Origin: Ammoniphilus sp. CFH 90114
GTDB taxonomy: Bacteria > Bacillota > Bacilli > Aneurinibacillales > RAOX-1
DNA length: 64,000 nt
Reading direction: 5' to 3'
Assembly: GCF_004123195.1 (NCBI RefSeq)
Contig: NZ_SDLI01000003.1
Span: 124,001 to 188,000, forward strand
In this document: positions 8,579-18,250 of the stretch, in pieces
Numbering within the stretch: the stretch's first letter is position 1
Layout of the letters: each line of letters opens with the position of its first letter
Made by a program: the position numbers and the translations under genes
Notes under the pieces: model-generated
Database searches by the model: none
Told to the model about the DNA's origin: nothing
What the model saw: only the letters and a program-made list of their open reading frames with translations

Positions 8579-9456
8579 TACAGGCCTCCCTTTCCAACAC
8601 TGCGTTCTCCAAAGAGTCCGGTTGGTTTAATCAGTAGTACCGCAATGAGGATCAAAAAGGCAAAGGCATCCTTTAAACCTGAACTTACGTAACCTGCCCC
8701 CATTGATTCCAATAATCCCAACAAGAACCCTGCTGCCGTTGCACCTAACGGATTTCCTAACCCACCAAGGATCGCTGCAGCAAAACCTTTTACCCCTAGC
8801 AGCACTCCAACATCATAAGCAGTAACACTTAACGGAGCGATCACGATTCCTGCAACAGCCCCTGTTGCCGCGCTGATCGCAAAGGACAGCATGGTCATCT
8901 TCGAAGGACTAATTCCCATTAATCTAGCTGCTAAAGGATTGACAGAACAGGCATTAATTTTCTTACCTAACATCGTCTTGTCCATCAAATACCATAAACC
9001 TAAAAGAATAAGTAATACCGATAGAATAACCCAGATACTCTGTTGTGCTACATTTACACCGCCTACAGAAACTGGATTATTACTTGTTAATGGTTCTAGT
9101 GCGAAGGGATCCTTCCCCCAAAAGAGGCTCGCTAATCCACGAATGAGGATGGACACCCCAATGGTTAAGATAATCAAACTAACTGGATTGGCATTTTTTG
9201 CGTTGGCTATAATTCCTTTTTGAATTAAGATCCCTAGCCCAGTTACAAGTAGCACTGCCAGGATGAATGCCCCAGCATAGGGAAGCTTCATACTAATAAA
9301 TGTAACCGTCAACATCCCCCCGAGCATTAGGAACTCTCCTTGGGCCATGTTGATTACTTTACTTACGTTATAGATTGTGATAAATCCAACTGCGACAATG
9401 GCATAAATACCGCCAGAAACGATACCGTTTGCAATATACTGAAATAACTCTGTCAC
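8578..9456 (-). CDS. ABC transporter permease, LivH-like
   Basis: Partner permease (292 aa), mostly hydrophobic, opening with the LivH-typical NGIVSGGIYAIVAVGF and MAQGEFLMLGG motifs. GFAAAILGGLGNPLGA near 225 is the conserved cytoplasmic loop. The start is GTG, with a run of seven G's seven bases upstream as ribosome site. It lies 184 bp downstream of paaX, with a hairpin (9592-9618) between, so its transcription may be a read-through of the paaX message. Confidence 0.92.
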   Translation of the reverse strand: MTELFQYIANGIVSGGIYAIVAVGFITIYNVSKVINMAQGEFLMLGGMLTVTFISMKLPYAGAFILAVLLVTGLGILIQKGIIANAKNANPVSLIILTIGVSILIRGLASLFWGKDPFALEPLTSNNPVSVGGVNVAQQSIWVILSVLLILLGLWYLMDKTMLGKKINACSVNPLAARLMGISPSKMTMLSFAISAATGAVAGIVIAPLSVTAYDVGVLLGVKGFAAAILGGLGNPLGATAAGFLLGLLESMGAGYVSSGLKDAFAFLILIAVLLIKPTGLFGERSVGKGGL

Positions 9457-9591
9457 TTACGTTCCCCCCCCTAGTTCAGATTCCCTAGTTCTCCCACCAA
9501 CTTAGTTTCTTTGAATACGGTTTCATCAGGACTAAAAAACTTCCTCTCCCTCCCAAAACAGTTGTTTCTCTTTTTTTATTATCTATAGTAA

Positions 9592-9618
9592 GGCTCTAAT
9601 TCCTTAAGCTTTAGAGCC
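9592..9618 (-). terminator. Hairpin between paaX and the transporter genes
   Basis: GGCTCTAA (9592-9599) pairs with TTAGAGCC (9611-9618), with an 11-base loop, 22 bp after the paaX stop. There is no good U-run on either side, so it could be a weak terminator, an mRNA-stability element or an attenuator that separates repressor from transporter levels. Confidence 0.5.
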
Positions 9619-9640
9619 CTTACATATTTAATTCTGGAAG

Positions 9641-10465
9641 CTACACTGGAATCGGTTCGTAAACGCCTTCAAAGAACTTAACCGCTCCTGGATGAAGTAG
9701 GTTGTAATAATTTTTGAACAGCTCATCTGCCTCTCCCCCAAACCAAATAGTTGGGAGTAATTCTTCTGGAAGATCAGGGTCAATAAACAAGAATTTCCGA
9801 TAGTGGTGGACTAACTTTGTCTTCTCTACAAAGCATTCATTATCTGGAATCTCTTGCTTCTTGTTCATTTGTTCCATGTGTTCCTTGTATTGTGGCTGAT
9901 ATATATTAATGAATTCCTTATATGATTCATTAATCTCTTCTAGATTCCAGCACTTCTGAACTAATTGTTGCGCTTCACTCCAGCCTAGATGGGAAGCCGA
10001 GAAGATTTCAACATAATCATTAATTTCGTAGGCATGTGTGATATCCTTCAGTCGATCAACCAAGTCATTAGGGGAAATCCACGTACTATTAGTTAACATC
10101 CCAAATCCTAAATAGCTAAGCTCCTTACGCAGCTGGTCCCGCAGCTTGCGATGATCTTCAGGAATATTATAACTAGCAATACACCAAGTTCCGTCCCAGC
10201 CCTGACTGTCCACCTTGTAAATACGGGCAGCAGCTTCATCTAGTCTTTTCTTCCCACGACTCGACATCGAATAATAGCTTCGATTACCTAGCTTCTTAGA
10301 TTCTAACCATCCCTGTCTAAGCATTCGGGAGATCGCCGCTCGAACAGCTTGCTCCGTCATACCGAATTCCCCCATCAGCTTCGTTAAACTCCCCACCCAT
10401 ATCTCGCTTCCATAATGCCTTACGTATTCCCCATATATAGTAAATAGCAGCGATTGGGGCTTCAA
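9641..10465 (-). CDS. paaX: Phenylacetate-responsive transcriptional repressor PaaX
   Basis: GntR-like winged-helix repressor that in studied bacteria releases DNA on binding phenylacetyl-CoA. The protein (274 aa) opens with KPQSLLFTIYGEYVRHYG, almost the family consensus. It has a helix-turn-helix around LMGEFGMTEQAVRAAISRML, a wing ending LGNRSYYSMS, and the PaaX C-terminal domain including YRKFLFIDPDLPEELLP. A TTG at 10465 with AAAGGAG nine bases upstream is preferred; the in-frame TTG at 10474 abuts the ribosome site. It heads the transporter operon and has the shared motif on its own promoter, so it is probably autoregulated. Confidence 0.94.
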   Translation of the reverse strand: MKPQSLLFTIYGEYVRHYGSEIWVGSLTKLMGEFGMTEQAVRAAISRMLRQGWLESKKLGNRSYYSMSSRGKKRLDEAAARIYKVDSQGWDGTWCIASYNIPEDHRKLRDQLRKELSYLGFGMLTNSTWISPNDLVDRLKDITHAYEINDYVEIFSASHLGWSEAQQLVQKCWNLEEINESYKEFINIYQPQYKEHMEQMNKKQEIPDNECFVEKTKLVHHYRKFLFIDPDLPEELLPTIWFGGEADELFKNYYNLLHPGAVKFFEGVYEPIPV

Positions 10466-10562
10466 TGAGATCAACTCCTTTAAAAATCGTCTTATCTATT
10501 ATGCACTATTATGTTAACGACTGCATCCGTTTCACGTTATTGTATGACGATATTTTAGTATA

Positions 10563-10607
10563 ACGTATTATTAACGTTATTATATTAAATACAATTTACG
10601 TCGTCAA
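10563..10607 (-). promoter_or_regulatory. paaX promoter with putative PaaX operator (site B)
   Basis: A leftward promoter has TTGACG (10602-10607), a 17-bp spacer and a perfect TATAAT (10579-10584). The 18-mer ACGTATTATTAACGTTAT (10563-10580) overlaps the -10, in the same relation as at paaA. A further half-site-like CACGTTAT lies at about 10533-10540 on the leader. Confidence 0.75.
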
Positions 10608-10695
10608 TTTATTTTTTTGAATCTTTGATATAGTCTTCTTTTAAACTGGCAGCGTTTTTGTTTGTTAAGTTTTTGTGAACAACTAAACCGGTTTA

Positions 10696-10725
10696 TTGCC
10701 ATTGGAAAAGTAATTGATGTACAAT
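10696..10725 (+). promoter_or_regulatory. Divergent promoter for the 10820 gene
   Basis: TTGCCA (10696-10701), an 18-bp spacer and TACAAT (10720-10725), pointing right. The rest of the 354-bp gap 10466-10819 is AT-rich leader with no other gene seen. Confidence 0.55.
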
Positions 10726-10819
10726 AAACAATCTCAACAATACGATCTAACAGAGCCTCTATATAAGTGCTCATTTAGGGATAAAATAGAGAAATTCAAT
10801 ACGGAAAGGTGGACTGCGA

Positions 10820-11119
10820 ATGATGGCCAGAACCTTGCTTCATTATTACGAGGGGACAGAAATTGCAATACAACACGAGGAAACCTATCCTTATGAAGAC
10901 TACATCATCAATGTTAATAGCAGCACGACAACGAATTGTGAGTTAGTAACGTGGCTGTTTCCTAATAACGAAATGGTTCAGCTCCTTTTTTACACACCTG
11001 AAAATTCAGAGATCTTCTCGGTTTCAACCGCTCTTGTTCTCCCTGATGAAGGCGAAGAAGGGCAATTTTTTACCAGAGGGGAAATTACCTTATTTTTATC
11101 TCAAGTATTAAGAGTTTAG
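10820..11119 (+). CDS. Unrecognised small protein (99 aa)
   Basis: Not recognised. It is a soluble, acidic protein without signal peptide or membrane segment. A start ATG-ATG pair sits about eight bases after AAAGGTGG. It is the only rightward gene in the first 45 kb, lying between divergent paaX and convergent thiolase genes, and it is closed by a strong terminator. Its own promoter (10696-10725) and clean ends make it a real gene. A link to phenylacetate metabolism is possible only from position. Confidence 0.75.
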   Translation: MMARTLLHYYEGTEIAIQHEETYPYEDYIINVNSSTTTNCELVTWLFPNNEMVQLLFYTPENSEIFSVSTALVLPDEGEEGQFFTRGEITLFLSQVLRV

Positions 11120-11151
11120 CCACGAGTTTAATGCCCTCGTGGCTTTTTTTT
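11118..11151 (+). terminator. Terminator after the 99-aa gene
   Basis: GCCACGAG (11119-11126) and CTCGTGGC (11136-11143) form an 8-bp stem followed by eight T's. It stops 20 bp before the end of the leftward thiolase gene and may serve as a barrier for both. Confidence 0.92.
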
Positions 11152-11172
11152 ACACATCTTGAACAATGTATC

Positions 11173-12369
11173 TTATACGCGCTCAATAATAGTAGCAATC
11201 CCCTGGCCTACACCAATACACATCGTAGCCAAACCATAACGTACTTGTCGTCTTTCCATCTCATGAAGAAGAGTAGTCAAGATACGAGCTCCACTGCATC
11301 CTAGCGGATGACCTAGGGCAATCGCTCCCCCATTCACATTCACTTTATTCATATCAACATTTAATTCTTGAATAGAGGCAAGCGCTTGAGCAGCAAATGC
11401 TTCATTAAACTCAAATAAATCAATGTCGTCAACCGTTAATCCGGCTTGCTTTAATGCCTTTCTCGTGGCTGGTATAGGTCCAATACCCATAATTGTCGGA
11501 TCTACCCCTGCCACCGCTGAAGCTATTACTCTTGCTTTCGGCTTTAGACCCAACTGCTGTGCCATCTCTTCATCCATCATAAGCAGTGCAGCTGCTCCGT
11601 CATTTAAACCAGAGGAATTACCCGCCGTAACCGTTCCTCCTTGTCTAAATGCAGGTTTCAACTTCACCAGCTGCTCCATGGTCGTTTCTGGACGCGGATG
11701 CTCATCTTGATCGAAGATCGTAACATCGCCCTTACGCCCTTTGATTTCCACAGGCACAATCTCAGAAGCAAACTTTCCTTCTGCTAGAGCTTTGCCATAC
11801 TTTTGTTGGCTTGCAAGAGCAAATTCGTCCTGCGCCTCACGGCTGATGTTAAACTGTTCGGCTACATTTTCTGCCGTTTCACCTAGAGATATCGTATACG
11901 CCGCATCCATTTTAGGATTAATCAGTCTCCACCCTAAAGTGGTGTCATGCATTTGCATGTTTCCTCTTTGATAAGCCGTTCCCGGTTTAATCATAACTAG
12001 GGGTGAACGGGTCATGCTTTCCGTACCACCGGCAAGGTAAACCTGACCACGACCAGCCGCAATGGCATTAGCGGATTGATTGACAGCCTCTAAACCTGAA
12101 CCACATAGACGGTTAACCGTAACACCAGGGACAGTCACAGGCAACCCCGCAAGTAGCAGGGACATCCTTGCTACATCTCGATTATCTTCTCCAGCTTGAT
12201 TGGCACAACCGAAGATGACGTCATCGATCAGCTCCTGATCAATCGGGTTTCGTTCTAATAATTTCTTGATGACTACAGCTCCTAGATCATCTGGACGAAC
12301 ATCTTTTAAAGCTCCTCCATGTCGACCAATAGCGGTACGAACTCCGTCAATAATTACCGGCGTCTTCAT
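11173..12369 (-). CDS. paaJ: Thiolase, 3-oxoadipyl-CoA thiolase-like
   Basis: Acetyl-CoA acyltransferase (398 aa). In the paa route it would cleave 3-oxo-5,6-dehydrosuberyl-CoA and 3-oxoadipyl-CoA, giving succinyl-CoA and acetyl-CoA. The nucleophile Cys is in [10 protein letters not shown] (near 90), the histidine in [10 protein letters not shown] and the second Cys in CIGVGQG near the C-terminus. ATG start with GAGGAGGAG. It is the last gene of the long paa operon, 22 bp after a second thiolase. Which of the two is PaaJ proper cannot be settled by eye; this one is the slightly closer match. Confidence 0.85.
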   Translation of the reverse strand: MKTPVIIDGVRTAIGRHGGALKDVRPDDLGAVVIKKLLERNPIDQELIDDVIFGCANQAGEDNRDVARMSLLLAGLPVTVPGVTVNRLCGSGLEAVNQSANAIAAGRGQVYLAGGTESMTRSPLVMIKPGTAYQRGNMQMHDTTLGWRLINPKMDAAYTISLGETAENVAEQFNISREAQDEFALASQQKYGKALAEGKFASEIVPVEIKGRKGDVTIFDQDEHPRPETTMEQLVKLKPAFRQGGTVTAGNSSGLNDGAAALLMMDEEMAQQLGLKPKARVIASAVAGVDPTIMGIGPIPATRKALKQAGLTVDDIDLFEFNEAFAAQALASIQELNVDMNKVNVNGGAIALGHPLGCSGARILTTLLHEMERRQVRYGLATMCIGVGQGIATIIERV

Positions 12370-12391
12370 TGGATTTTCTCCTCCTCTTTTG

Positions 12392-13591
12392 TTACAGCGC
12401 CTCGACTAGTGTTGCCAGCCCTTGTCCTCCACCGATACATAAGGAAACAACGCCATAACGCTTATTGCGGCGACGAAGCTCATAAAGAACGGTAATTAGC
12501 AGTCGAGTACCGCTCATTCCTAGTGGATGACCAAAGGCGATCGCTCCTCCATTGACATTGGTTCGATCGGCAGGAAGACCCAGCTCTCGGATACATGCCA
12601 AGGATTGTGAGGCAAATGCTTCATTGAGTTCGAACAGGTCGATATCGTCAATGGATAGATCAACATCAGCCAGTAGTTTTCGTATGGCTACAACCGGTCC
12701 GATACCCATAATTTTTGGATCAACCCCACCGCAAGCAAAATGTACAATTCGCCCTAACGGCTTAGCACCAGTTTCCTTCATCTTCTCTTCACTCATCAAC
12801 AAAACCGCTGCTGCTCCATCATTAATTCCAGAAGAGTTACCAGCAGTTACTGTACCACCTTTTCGGAATGCAGGTCGCAGCTTGGATAAAGATTCTAGAG
12901 ATGCATCACGGCGCGGGTACTCATCCGTGTCAAATACGGTAGGTTCACCCTTCTTATTAGGGATAACAACCGGAACAATTTCTTCTTTAAATAACCCTTG
13001 ATCGATCGCTCGAATAGCGCGTCGTTGACTCTCTAGAGCAAATTCATCCTGATCCTCACGGCTAATCTCAAATTTCTCTGCTACGTTCTCAGCTGTATCT
13101 CCCATCGTTAATTCACCATATAAAGACACAGGCGCTGAACGAGGGCCACCAAAGGATTCTATTAATGTTTGTGCTCCACGTTGATGAGGCTGGGAAAACT
13201 TCTCCATGATATAAGGAGAACGAGTCAAATTTTCAACCCCTCCCGCCAACATAATCCCAGCGTGGCCGGCTTGAATCGATTGAGCTGATAAGTTAATAGC
13301 TTCTAAGCCAGAAGCACATACGCGGTTTACGGATAAGCCAGGTAATGACTCTGGAAGCCCTGCCTTAAGCAACCCTACACGAGCAATATTAATAAAAGGA
13401 CCTGCAGAAATGACATTCCCCATAATGACGCCGTCAATTTGTTCACCTGTGATGGGAGAGCGCCGTACAACTTCTTGCATAACCGAAACGCATAAATCAT
13501 CCATCGGGACATCCTTTAAGCTTCCACCTAATTTTCCGACAGGTGTTCTAGCAGCTGCTACAACATATACATCCTTATTTGATAGTGTCAT
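12392..13591 (-). CDS. Acetyl-CoA acyltransferase (second thiolase)
   Basis: Complete thiolase (399 aa) with catalytic Cys in [10 protein letters not shown], His in [10 protein letters not shown] and CIGGGQG near the end. It resembles its downstream neighbour along the whole length, so the pair probably arose by duplication. The family uses acyl-CoA plus CoA. One paralogue may serve the C8 intermediate and the other the C6 intermediate of the phenylacetate route, which a single PaaJ handles in E. coli (inference). ATG start with AGAGGT upstream. Confidence 0.88.
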   Translation of the reverse strand: MTLSNKDVYVVAAARTPVGKLGGSLKDVPMDDLCVSVMQEVVRRSPITGEQIDGVIMGNVISAGPFINIARVGLLKAGLPESLPGLSVNRVCASGLEAINLSAQSIQAGHAGIMLAGGVENLTRSPYIMEKFSQPHQRGAQTLIESFGGPRSAPVSLYGELTMGDTAENVAEKFEISREDQDEFALESQRRAIRAIDQGLFKEEIVPVVIPNKKGEPTVFDTDEYPRRDASLESLSKLRPAFRKGGTVTAGNSSGINDGAAAVLLMSEEKMKETGAKPLGRIVHFACGGVDPKIMGIGPVVAIRKLLADVDLSIDDIDLFELNEAFASQSLACIRELGLPADRTNVNGGAIAFGHPLGMSGTRLLITVLYELRRRNKRYGVVSLCIGGGQGLATLVEAL

Positions 13592-13605
13592 CGTTATCCG
13601 ACCTC

Positions 13606-14343
13606 TTATCCTTGGTAATTGTAGAAGCCTTGACCGCTTCTCTGACCTACCCGTCCCGCGAGAACAAGCTTGCGCAATAACGGAGCTGGACGATAGCGCT
13701 CCTCTGCAAGATCTCGATGCAACCCACGGATAATCGCATAAACTTCATCTAGTCCAATTCGATCTGCCCATTCGAGAGGACCGTATGGATAGTTGGTTCC
13801 TTTTTTCATGGCAATATCAATATCACCAGGTGTAGCCGTTCCTTCCATAACGGTAAAAACAGCCTCATTAATAATGAGAGATAAGACCCTTGGGAAGACC
13901 AATCCTACTTCATCTTCTACCACAGCAACCTCTTTTCCAAGACTTTCAATAAACATCTTAGCTTGATCCAAGGTGGCTTCTGAGGTTTGCAGGGCCGGAG
14001 CCACCTCAAACAATTCACGCTCTGCTAGTGGGACAAGGGTACCAAATCCGCAGATTCGTTCGGATGAATTTGCCCAAGACGCTACTTCTGTTGCGGTGAT
14101 GGCAAGTGAACTTGTTAGAATCGGTACGTCTGTTGGCAAGACCTCATCTAAAATCTTAATAGATTGCTTTTTTGCCTCTAAATCAAGACTGCTAACTTCC
14201 ATTACGAGATCAATGCGATCCTTCCATTGGTCTAACTCTTGAATAGAGACAACTTGATGATTTTGGCTTTCTATTAACTCTTTTAGCTCTTGATAGAGAG
14301 GGCTTATCCCGGTAAGTAGAATGATCCTATTTGTTGTAGTCAT
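13606..14343 (-). CDS. 3-Hydroxyacyl-CoA dehydrogenase-like protein with degenerate NAD site
   Basis: A 245-aa member of the 3-hydroxyacyl-CoA dehydrogenase family. The C-terminal domain is good: FPRVLSLIINEAVF, the DIAMKKGTNYPYGPLEWAD substrate-pocket segment and a GQRSGQGFYNY end. The N-terminal Rossmann half is shortened, and its first loop reads LLTGISPLYQEL, without the GxGxxG needed for NAD. The catalytic His of HFFNP is absent; the equivalent stretch reads FGTLVPLAERELFE. So it may be an inactive partner or a differently working enzyme. The ATG at 14343 (GGTGAGG five bases up) overlaps the upstream paaH stop by 17 bp, suggesting stoichiometric coupling. Confidence 0.82.
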   Translation of the reverse strand: MTTTNRIILLTGISPLYQELKELIESQNHQVVSIQELDQWKDRIDLVMEVSSLDLEAKKQSIKILDEVLPTDVPILTSSLAITATEVASWANSSERICGFGTLVPLAERELFEVAPALQTSEATLDQAKMFIESLGKEVAVVEDEVGLVFPRVLSLIINEAVFTVMEGTATPGDIDIAMKKGTNYPYGPLEWADRIGLDEVYAIIRGLHRDLAEERYRPAPLLRKLVLAGRVGQRSGQGFYNYQG

Positions 14344-15184
14344 AGAAACCCTCACCTGTCTTTCTTCCTAGATTGCCAGCTTGAACCATACGCTGTTGAA
14401 TACGGCTCGGCTTAAAGCGCCCTTCATGAAAGAAGTTGGTATAGACAGATTCCGTTGTCGCAAAATTAATGTCAATACCAATTAAATCTTGTAATTCAAA
14501 CGGACCCATCTTAAATCCGCCAGCTTTTTTCATAATGTTATCAATCTGATCTGCTGTTGCCACACGGTCCCCGAGAATTCGTAAACCTTCATTATAATAA
14601 GGACGTGCTACGCGATTTACAATAAAGCCTGGAGTATCCCCTACAAGGACAGGGACCTTACCAAGATCTTTGGCAAATTGATAAGCTTTCTCTGTATTCT
14701 CTGGGCTAGATTTCTTCCCGTGAATGACTTCAACCAACGGCATAACAGGAGCAGGGTTGAAAAAGTGAAATCCTAAAATTCGCTCTGGATTCTTAAGCCC
14801 TCCTGCAATCTCTGTGATCGAGATCGAGGATGTATTGGTTAACAACAACGCTTCTGGCGAACAGATATCAACAAGCGAGGAGAATATTGATTTTTTCAAC
14901 TCTAGTCTTTCGGGTACTGCTTCAATGACGATATCACAATTCGCTAAAGCTTGAATCTCAGATACGGGAACGATAGATTGATAGATTTCCTCTTTTTGTT
15001 GTTCCGTAATTTTTCCTTTTTCTACGTCTTTCTTTAAGGTTGCCTGAAGATAAGATTGTGCTTTATCCAATACAACTGGATTCGCATCCAAAAGCCAAGT
15101 ACGATGGCCCTTGCGAGCACAGACAAGAGCGATTCCCGCTCCCATCGTTCCAGCTCCAATTACTCCTACTTGATAAGCAGTCAT
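14327..15184 (-). CDS. paaH: 3-Hydroxyacyl-CoA dehydrogenase PaaH
   Basis: NAD-dependent oxidation of 3-hydroxyadipyl-CoA to 3-oxoadipyl-CoA. The 285-aa protein is the size of single-domain-pair 3-hydroxybutyryl-CoA dehydrogenases. The Rossmann motif GVIGAGTMGAGIA is at residues 6-18, the catalytic region GFHFFNPAPVMPLVEVI is near 140 and the C-terminal domain ends GRKTGEGFYDYNK. The ATG at 15184 has GGAGGG nine bases upstream; a longer start was rejected. It lies between paaG and the degenerate paralogue. Confidence 0.92.
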   Translation of the reverse strand: MTAYQVGVIGAGTMGAGIALVCARKGHRTWLLDANPVVLDKAQSYLQATLKKDVEKGKITEQQKEEIYQSIVPVSEIQALANCDIVIEAVPERLELKKSIFSSLVDICSPEALLLTNTSSISITEIAGGLKNPERILGFHFFNPAPVMPLVEVIHGKKSSPENTEKAYQFAKDLGKVPVLVGDTPGFIVNRVARPYYNEGLRILGDRVATADQIDNIMKKAGGFKMGPFELQDLIGIDINFATTESVYTNFFHEGRFKPSRIQQRMVQAGNLGRKTGEGFYDYNK

Positions 15185-15223
15185 GTTGAATATCCCTCCT
15201 TCTTCCATTCTATTGAAGAATGT

Positions 15224-16000
15224 CTAATTTCCTTTGAAAACTGGGGGTCTTTTTTCAAAGAAGGCCTGTACACCCTCCTGATGGTCATGCGTAGCACCGG
15301 CAATCTCTTGTGCGTATGCTTCATATTCCAATGTCTCTTCTAAGCCCATCGTTAATCCTTTGTACATTGTACGCTTAATTAACCCCATTCCCTTTGTAGG
15401 AAGGTTAGCTAAACGATTTGCATATTCCATGACCTCTTGGTCAAAACTCTCTAAAGCTACTACCTTGTTGGCTAAACCAATACGATAGGCCTCTTCCGCA
15501 GTGACCTTATCACCTGTCATCGCTAATTCTAATGCTTTACCCATACCGACAATTCGAGGAAGGAAGTAGCATCCACCTGAATCAGGAACTAAGCCAATAT
15601 TTACGAAAACATCTGCGAAAGAAGCCTTTTCACTTACTAAACGAATATCACAAGCAAGAGCTAGACTCATTCCAGCTCCTGCAGCAACTCCATTCACAGC
15701 AGCAATAATCGGTTTCTCTATCTTTTGTAATTGAGTGATAAGCGGATTATAACGGTTGCGTAAGAAGGCTCCAAAATCCACCTTGCCACCTTGAACCTCT
15801 CCGAGGTCTTGACCCGCATTAAAGGCTTTTCCCGCTCCGGTTAACACAATACAACGTATTTCCGCGTCCTTCTCTGACTTCTTAAGAGCATCCATTAGCT
15901 CCTTGTGCATCTGTTCGGTAAAGGAGTTGAACTTATCCGGGCGGTTCATCGTGATTTTTGCCACTCCTCCAACTCGGTCAAAGAGTATCGTTTCGTACAT
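15224..16000 (-). CDS. paaG: Ring epoxide isomerase PaaG (enoyl-CoA isomerase family)
   Basis: Crotonase-fold enzyme (258 aa) that isomerises the 1,2-epoxyphenylacetyl-CoA to the oxepin. It carries the PaaG-type FNAGQDL loop (near 63-69), NRYNPLI and AAVNGVAAGAGMSLALACD with the oxyanion-hole Gly. The acid residue sits in IGLVPDSGGCYFLPR, where true hydratases have a second Glu. The Asp at this point is the known PaaG/isomerase signature. ATG start with GAAGGTAGGGG. It follows paaF by 8 bp. Confidence 0.9.
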   Translation of the reverse strand: MYETILFDRVGGVAKITMNRPDKFNSFTEQMHKELMDALKKSEKDAEIRCIVLTGAGKAFNAGQDLGEVQGGKVDFGAFLRNRYNPLITQLQKIEKPIIAAVNGVAAGAGMSLALACDIRLVSEKASFADVFVNIGLVPDSGGCYFLPRIVGMGKALELAMTGDKVTAEEAYRIGLANKVVALESFDQEVMEYANRLANLPTKGMGLIKRTMYKGLTMGLEETLEYEAYAQEIAGATHDHQEGVQAFFEKRPPVFKGN

Positions 16001-16008
16001 GTTGGCCC

Positions 16009-16782
16009 CTACCTTCCCTTAAATTGGGGACGGCGCTTTTCCACGAAAGCCTTCATCCCTTCGTTCTTGTCCTCACTAGCAAACAATAAATAGAAGCAAT
16101 TGCGCTCGTATTCCATTCCCTCATCAAGCGGATTATCCATGGCTTTAAGCACGGATTTCTTAATCAAACGAGCAGCTACAGGGGGTTGAACAGCAATCCT
16201 CTTCGCTAGTTTTAATGCTTCCTGCATATAGACTTCAACGGGTACAACCTTATTGATCAAACCATAATGAAGGGCTTCTTCTGCTGAAATAGGATCTCCT
16301 GTAAGCAGCATCTCCATAGCCTTAACCTTACCGACTGCTTTCGTTAAACGTTGCGTTCCGCCTGCTCCTGGCATAACCCCTAATTTAATCTCAGGCTGTC
16401 CAATTTTCGTTGTTTCCGAAGCAACCACCATGTCGCAGCTCATCATAAGTTCACAACCGCCGCCTAGTACAAATCCACTCACCGCAGCAATGGTTGGCTT
16501 ATTAATTTTACTCATACGATCCCAAACCGCAAATTGGTCCTTTAATAACATTGATATAACCGCTTCATCTGCCATTTCATCAATATCTGCACCAGCTGCA
16601 AAAGCTTTATCATTACCCGTGATAAGGATGACGCGGATGGCATCATCACGATCCATCCGCTCCATCTCTCCCACGATTTCATCTACAATTTTTAAATTCA
16701 AGGCATTGAGGACTTCTGGGCGATTCAAGGTAATGATCCCAATCGGTCCTTCTGCTGTTACTTTAATGAATTCGTAGGCCAT
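16009..16782 (-). CDS. paaF: Enoyl-CoA hydratase, PaaF-like
   Basis: Crotonase-family hydratase (257 aa), likely adding water to 2,3-dehydroadipyl-CoA. The CoA-binding loop [10 protein letters not shown] is near residue 60. Both catalytic glutamates are in place: [11 protein letters not shown] (near 110) and [15 protein letters not shown] (near 130-145). Start ATG with AGGAGG nine bases upstream. It sits between paaK and paaG. A third family member at 18251-19033 could share or swap this role, so the symbol is the best fit rather than certain. Confidence 0.85.
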   Translation of the reverse strand: MAYEFIKVTAEGPIGIITLNRPEVLNALNLKIVDEIVGEMERMDRDDAIRVILITGNDKAFAAGADIDEMADEAVISMLLKDQFAVWDRMSKINKPTIAAVSGFVLGGGCELMMSCDMVVASETTKIGQPEIKLGVMPGAGGTQRLTKAVGKVKAMEMLLTGDPISAEEALHYGLINKVVPVEVYMQEALKLAKRIAVQPPVAARLIKKSVLKAMDNPLDEGMEYERNCFYLLFASEDKNEGMKAFVEKRRPQFKGR

Positions 16783-16804
16783 TCCTTTTTCCTCCTAACA
16801 ACAA

Positions 16805-18130
16805 CTAAGCTAGAACCTTATTACGATTATCTACAATACGGATCGCTTTTCCTTCACTGCGAGGAATAGAGTTTGGCTTATTCACACGTAGCACAACCGA
16901 CACACCTAGAGCATTCTTCATATCATGACCGATCGCTTTTACTAATTTACCAACCTCTGCACTTCCCTCAATGGCTCCAATTTGGTTCATGAACTCTTCT
17001 GTTACTTCACAATGAACCTCAAAACGATCCAGAGCACCATCTCGTTCAATGACCACTTGGTAATATGGAGCAAGCTCTTTAAATCCTAATAACACGGATT
17101 CGATTTCCGTTGGGAACACGTTTACTCCACGAATAATTAACATATCATCTACGCGACCTTTAATACGGGACATGCGTAATGAGGTACGTCCACACTTACA
17201 TTTTTCAGGGTTTAAAGAGGCAATATCCCCCGTACGATAACGAACAACTGGAAATGCTTCCTTCGTAAGAGAAGTAAAGACTAATTCTCCCTCTTCACCA
17301 TATGGTAGGACTTCTCCTGTCTTCGGATCAACAATCTCCGCTAAGAAGTGATCTTCTGCAATATGCAATCCGTCTTGAGCTTCATAACACTCGATAGAAA
17401 CCCCTGGGCCCATAACTTCGCTCAATCCATAGATATCAATCGCCTTAATATCCAATTCCGCTTCTAATTGAGCTCTCATCTCTTCAGACCAAGGCTCTGC
17501 TCCGAAGATTCCATATTTAATGCTTGTATCTCTTGGATCAAGTCCCATTCTCTTCATTTCTTCTACGATATTTAAAGTATAAGATGGTGTAGCCGCAATC
17601 CCTCTTGGCTGGAAATCTTGAATCAGGGTAATTTGACGTGGTGTATTACCGCCAGAGATCGGGACAGCTACAGCTCCCATATATTCAATTCCGTAATGCA
17701 AACCAAGTCCACCCGTGAACAATCCATAACCATAAGCGTTGTGGAAGATGTCCCCAGGGCGTCCGCCAGCACAGCATAAAGCACGTGCAACAAGCTCTGA
17801 CCAGTTCTCAATATCCTTTTTGGTATAGCCTACAACAGTTGGTTTTCCTTTCGTACCAGAGGACCCGTGAATTCGAACCACTTCATTCATCTCTACAGCA
17901 AACAGATTGAATGGATAGTTTTCACGAAGATCGGTTTTCTTCATAAATGGTACTTTGTTTAAATCTTCAAGAGACCCAATATCCTCAGGCTTTATTCCAG
18001 CTTTGTCAAAATTCTCTTTATGGAAAGGAACCTTCTCATAAACACGCTGTAATGTTTCCTTTAATCTCTCCAACTGCAGCTTCTGCATTTCCTCACGCGA
18101 CATTGTCTCCATTACGGGATTGAATATCAT
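16805..18130 (-). CDS. paaK: Phenylacetate-CoA ligase
   Basis: ATP- and CoA-dependent activation of phenylacetate to phenylacetyl-CoA, the entry step (441 aa, the standard length). The AMP/phosphate loop RIHGSSGTKGKPTVVGYT is near residue 86, YGLSEVMGPG near 234, FTSLTKEAFPVVRYRTGD near 300 and the hinge region GRVDDMLIIRGVNVFPTEIE near 330-350, all PaaK hallmarks. ATG with AGGAGG. A 120-bp gap with an ATAGTTT/AAACTAT hairpin (18212-18228) separates it from the upstream hydratase gene. Confidence 0.95.
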   Translation of the reverse strand: MIFNPVMETMSREEMQKLQLERLKETLQRVYEKVPFHKENFDKAGIKPEDIGSLEDLNKVPFMKKTDLRENYPFNLFAVEMNEVVRIHGSSGTKGKPTVVGYTKKDIENWSELVARALCCAGGRPGDIFHNAYGYGLFTGGLGLHYGIEYMGAVAVPISGGNTPRQITLIQDFQPRGIAATPSYTLNIVEEMKRMGLDPRDTSIKYGIFGAEPWSEEMRAQLEAELDIKAIDIYGLSEVMGPGVSIECYEAQDGLHIAEDHFLAEIVDPKTGEVLPYGEEGELVFTSLTKEAFPVVRYRTGDIASLNPEKCKCGRTSLRMSRIKGRVDDMLIIRGVNVFPTEIESVLLGFKELAPYYQVVIERDGALDRFEVHCEVTEEFMNQIGAIEGSAEVGKLVKAIGHDMKNALGVSVVLRVNKPNSIPRSEGKAIRIVDNRNKVLA

Positions 18131-18250
18131 TTTATTTCTCCTCCATATCCTCTTTTTCAGGTTTTTTTATTTCCCCCACAAACCGTTGGCACCGATTACA
18201 TATCAAAATAAATAGTTTTTTAAACTATATTCAATCAAGTAGAAACTTGT

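Noticed and set aside
10714-10896. 60-codon rightward frame overlapping the 99-aa gene
   Set aside because: Starts inside the promoter, no ribosome site, and ends within the better-supported gene.
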